Assembly: GCA_003354225.1 (NCBI GenBank)
Contig: PIVH01000169.1
Span: 1-7,297, forward strand
Reading direction: 5' to 3'
Length of the DNA: 7,297 bases
Source of the DNA: Globobulimina sp.
Lineage: Eukaryota; Foraminifera; Rotaliida
Shown: piece by piece, positions 4,533 to 7,297 of the stretch
Numbering within the stretch: the stretch's first letter is position 1
Layout: each line of letters begins with the position of its first letter
Made by a program: the position numbers and the translations under genes
The notes under the pieces: generated by a model
What the model was told of the DNA's origin: nothing
The model's input: only the letters and a program-made list of their open reading frames with translations
The model's database searches: none

Positions 4533-7297
4533 GATGATCAAATATTATATAACAATTGTCACATGTACTGGACCATCAATACCAACAAAGGTGCCACCAA
4601 ATGCAAGATTGTAAAGTACAAAGGCGAGATTGGCCAACATTATGTGAGGTTTTATAATGAGCAAAACAAAGCTATTAAAGTTTCAGTCTCTAATTCTGTT
4701 GAAAAAAAGCATCAATGGCAATTAGATTTATTTGATCTGCATCGCGATGGTGACATTGATTTCGCTCAATTTGATTCTGTCTTTGTAACATCGGAATGGA
4801 CATCAATTGCACACAAAGGAATGTCGCAAGCGGCTCGCAGTGACGACAAAGACTATAAATCGCCGTATTGGATTTGCGGATTTTGTCGTGGCTATGTCAA
4901 AGGGAGCAAAATCTCTGTAAAAAGATTAGGCTATGAAATGAATGTCGGCGACATCGAGATGAAGATTATCAACAAAGTATCACCCGATATCTGCAGCAAT
5001 TGTTACCGGGTTCGCTTAGAAAGAGATCGCGGCGAATTAGTATGGGAAATAATCAGTTATTGGGTGTACAAAGTGATTGTTGCACCATGTTTGTTTTCAT
5101 TGTTTTTTTTTTCAATTTTGCTCGGTTTATTGCAGGATCCCGATGAGTTGGGCCGTGCTGTCGATATTATCAAAGCAAAACTGCGTACGACCAAAGACGA
5201 TGCGACTGGCTTTATTGAGGATGCTGGAGATATGGTTGGCGATTTATTAGATGATGGCAAAATAAATAGTTCCAATGAGACCCAGAAGGAAAACAAACAT
5301 TTAAGCGATCCCAAATACTGCGTCTTTCATTACGCGGATACACAATTAATATCGCATATGAATGAAATGGATGAAGATAACACAATGTTTGATGTGGCGG
5401 TACGCGACGATGTGTGGCAGCTTTTGGCCGACGCGAAAAACGACATTGATGTGTTTTTGCTGCGCGAGAAAATAAATAAACACATCCTGTCGTTGAGTGG
5501 CGGCGAAGAGTTGAGTACATTCGAATTCTTTGATAACTTCATAAATATGGGAGGCCTCAAGAAAAATGGTGGCGATTTCCTATGGGTGGAATATTTCCAA
5601 CCGTTGGCATTGACCATATTCGAACGCATTCAAGCTTTGAGAGATGACTATATTCCATTACATTTATTCAAAAGATATCCGTTTGATTTGCCAATGGTTT
5701 TGGATGATTTTACCGGGTATTTCGACGAGAAACAAGATTTCAATAAGCAGCTAACTGACATTTCAAGTGAGGACATCGTGGATGCACTCTCTTGTTTGCA
5801 GTGTTTAAATTGCATCAATGAACAGCAACGAAAGGCGTTAGTTTTGTCGGTCGACAACGACAAAGATGATGTCTGGGAGCTGGGTCACGAAGATTCAATG
5901 TTTGATAAGTTTGTCAGATATATGCGCGAAGTGCAGGCTCTATTCCAGGACACGCGAACTATTAAGAATATGCTACGCGATGTGTCCACTGCCATTGTAG
6001 AGCGCGGAGCGGATTCGTCCGTGTTCCGCGACCAAATCCATTTCTTATTTGAAGATATTCGCAATGTTACGCTCGCCACGCCTTTCTTTAACAGCATGCG
6101 GACAGAATTAAAAAAGGGAGAATTAAAATTAGAATTATGGACTATACGGAACACGCTGTATTCATTATATTTTTTGAGTAACGTCGTACGCAAATATATA
6201 TTGCGAGAGAACGATCAGTTACATGTGCATAAGCAAGGATTATTGAACAAGGTTTACAAACTATTCGTGCACGATATCATTGATCCGGAAGGCATCACAG
6301 ATTTGATTTATACGGAAGGCGAAGAGGAGAAACAGCAGAAAGAAGCAGAGGAGAAAAAAAAGCAAGACGACGATGATGATGATGTGGGACACAAACATGA
6401 AACAACCAAATCATTCACATTTGCACAGAAATCGACAGTCGCGATCGGCGGAGACCAGAAAGAAGAGCATGACGAAGAGAGCAAGCTTAGCGAAGAGGAG
6501 AGGAATCAGATTATATTGGAACGGATGGAGTTGTTCCACAAAGATGCCATAACGGCGTCGGCCATTCGCGACGAAGTGTCGTCAATTTTTGATAAAATCC
6601 AGGAGCGGCGAAGGAATAAAATAACTGAAGCGAGCATTGATTTTTATCGGCGGAATGGCTTAAAAGTTGTGCGGTTGTTGCAAGACGACGAGTCGTTGCG
6701 ATATATATTTGAGCAGTTATCGCGTTACGCGACCTTTTATCCGAAACAGATGAAAGCGGAATGCAGTGTGGATTTATTGAAGGAGATATTTTATAACACG
6801 TTGCTATTTGGCGAGGACTATGCCATCGACGACGAGACCATTCCGAAACTAGTGCGTAGTGACCGATATATTGCGCAGTTATACCGACATTTATACGATT
6901 TGTATGCCGATACGATTGAGAATAAGTTTAATTCCATTATAATTGAGCAGACGTTGGAATACATGACATTGGAAGATGTACTGTCGATGATTATGTTATA
7001 CGAGCGGACCTTCAGCACATTGAACACGAAAATAGTGGAAGATGGCGATACGTTCGTGGCCACTCACGACATATTTTGTAAGTTCGTGGATGCTGCTTTC
7101 GATCCGGACAAAAGTAAACATGAATGGACGAATAAAACCAGCGCAGCCAGCGACTTATTCCAATCCGTATTGGACGAACAGCAGCACTTTATAACGCTGG
7201 GGCAAATCAGGGAAACTGTTGACAAATTAATGAATGATATTTCCGCCATGAAATGCGGGGAATTGACGCGTATAATGAACCATTTGCACAAACAATT
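4533..7297 (+). CDS. Large helical protein with four-Cys motif; probably the channel's C terminus (3' partial)
   Basis: The frame is open from the AG at 4532 to the right edge, with one 96-nt intron removed: exons 4533-5039 and 5136-7297, about 889 codons, no stop. As a separate gene it would start at ATG 4563, but ten open codons lie upstream and the phase matches the channel exon ending at 4273. Counting from Met4563, residues about 54-73 contain a degenerate EF-hand-like loop (DLHRDGDIDFAQF). C105xxC108 and C144xxC147 form a zinc-ribbon-like pair (WICGFCRGYV, ICSNCYRVR). The rest is mostly charged alpha-helix without membrane segments. It includes an E/K/Q/D low-complexity linker with six Asp in a row (6308-6410). 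I recognise no family for this helical part. Codon use becomes more GC-rich towards the 3' end (gcg, cgg, gac). Confidence 0.7.
5040..5135 (+). other. Intron of 96 nt, in frame and stop-free
   Basis: The donor is GTATGG at 5040 and the acceptor TTTATTGCAG at 5135, preceded by a T-rich tract. It is phase 0 and a multiple of three, so the frame also reads through it. Read through, it would add a hydrophobic segment (APCLFSLFFFSILLGLLQ) to an otherwise soluble region. Its T-richness and good borders argue that this is an intron and not a membrane helix. Confidence 0.75.
6366..6383 (+). repeat. GAC/GAT triplet run encoding Asp6
   Basis: Two GAC and four GAT codons in a row encode six aspartates at the centre of a charged linker (EEEKQQKEAEEKKKQ before it). 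It is a coding low-complexity tract, probably a disordered hinge between two helical regions. Confidence 0.8.

Noticed and set aside
5057-5863. Several minus-strand frames of 70-102 codons
   Set aside because: They are antisense of the long plus-strand exon, whose frame is open for over 2 kb.
5885-7291. Minus-strand frames of 75-102 codons at the right end
   Set aside because: They are antisense shadows. The Ser-rich composition reflects the complement of the Asp/Glu/Lys codons of the real exon.
1-7297. Bacterial or phage features, CRISPR array, transposon ends, RNA genes
   Set aside because: No spaced direct repeats, terminal repeats with target duplications, tRNA cloverleaf or rRNA-like stretch was seen. 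The gene structure is eukaryotic.

Overview
The window looks like nuclear DNA from an AT-rich, intron-rich microbial eukaryote. Coding stretches on both strands are broken by short introns of about 50-100 nt, with GT...AG borders and donors mostly of the form GTATG. TAA, TAG and TGA all seem to act as stops, because no long coding exon contains any of them. I see no ribosome binding sites, operons, tRNA, rRNA, CRISPR or transposase. The lineage cannot be fixed from the sequence. A rhizarian or foraminiferan-type protist would fit, but that is a guess.

Left part (1-1510), minus strand: the start of an unrecognised gene runs off the left edge (169 down to 1). About 380 nt of non-coding AT-rich DNA follow, with a small (ACTCAG)n repeat. 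Next is a two-exon gene (1510 to 548, one 69-nt intron) for a 297-residue single-pass membrane protein. It has a signal peptide, a lumenal or extracellular domain, an acidic stalk, one membrane helix near the C terminus and a short tail with a YxxPhi-like sorting motif.

A 91-bp gap (1511-1601) separates that gene from a divergent plus-strand gene, so it probably holds both promoters.

Right part (1602-7297), plus strand: a multi-exon gene encodes a Ser/Thr-rich N terminus, a SAM domain, a helical cytoplasmic region and a six-helix TRP-superfamily cation channel. The channel has a PKD2-like filter (LLGDFEFD), an S6 ending in NLLIAMM and a dense cysteine cluster. After a 259-nt stretch holding a near-perfect hairpin, an open frame starts at the AG at 4532. 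It continues, with one 96-nt intron, to the right edge. It encodes a region with a degenerate EF-hand-like loop, a four-cysteine zinc-binding-like motif and over 700 residues of mostly helical, charged, unrecognised protein. Phases match exactly across the 259-nt gap, and no poly(A) signal lies in it. My leading reading is therefore one very large SAM-TRP channel with a giant cytoplasmic C terminus, at least about 1,675 residues so far. Two adjacent genes remain possible.

The channel is the best candidate for something undescribed: SAM, TRP channel, palmitoylation-like cysteine cluster and a zinc-finger/helical C terminus possibly in one chain, next to a divergently transcribed surface-type membrane protein. 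Every splice junction here is inferred by eye from frame continuity and GT/AG borders.
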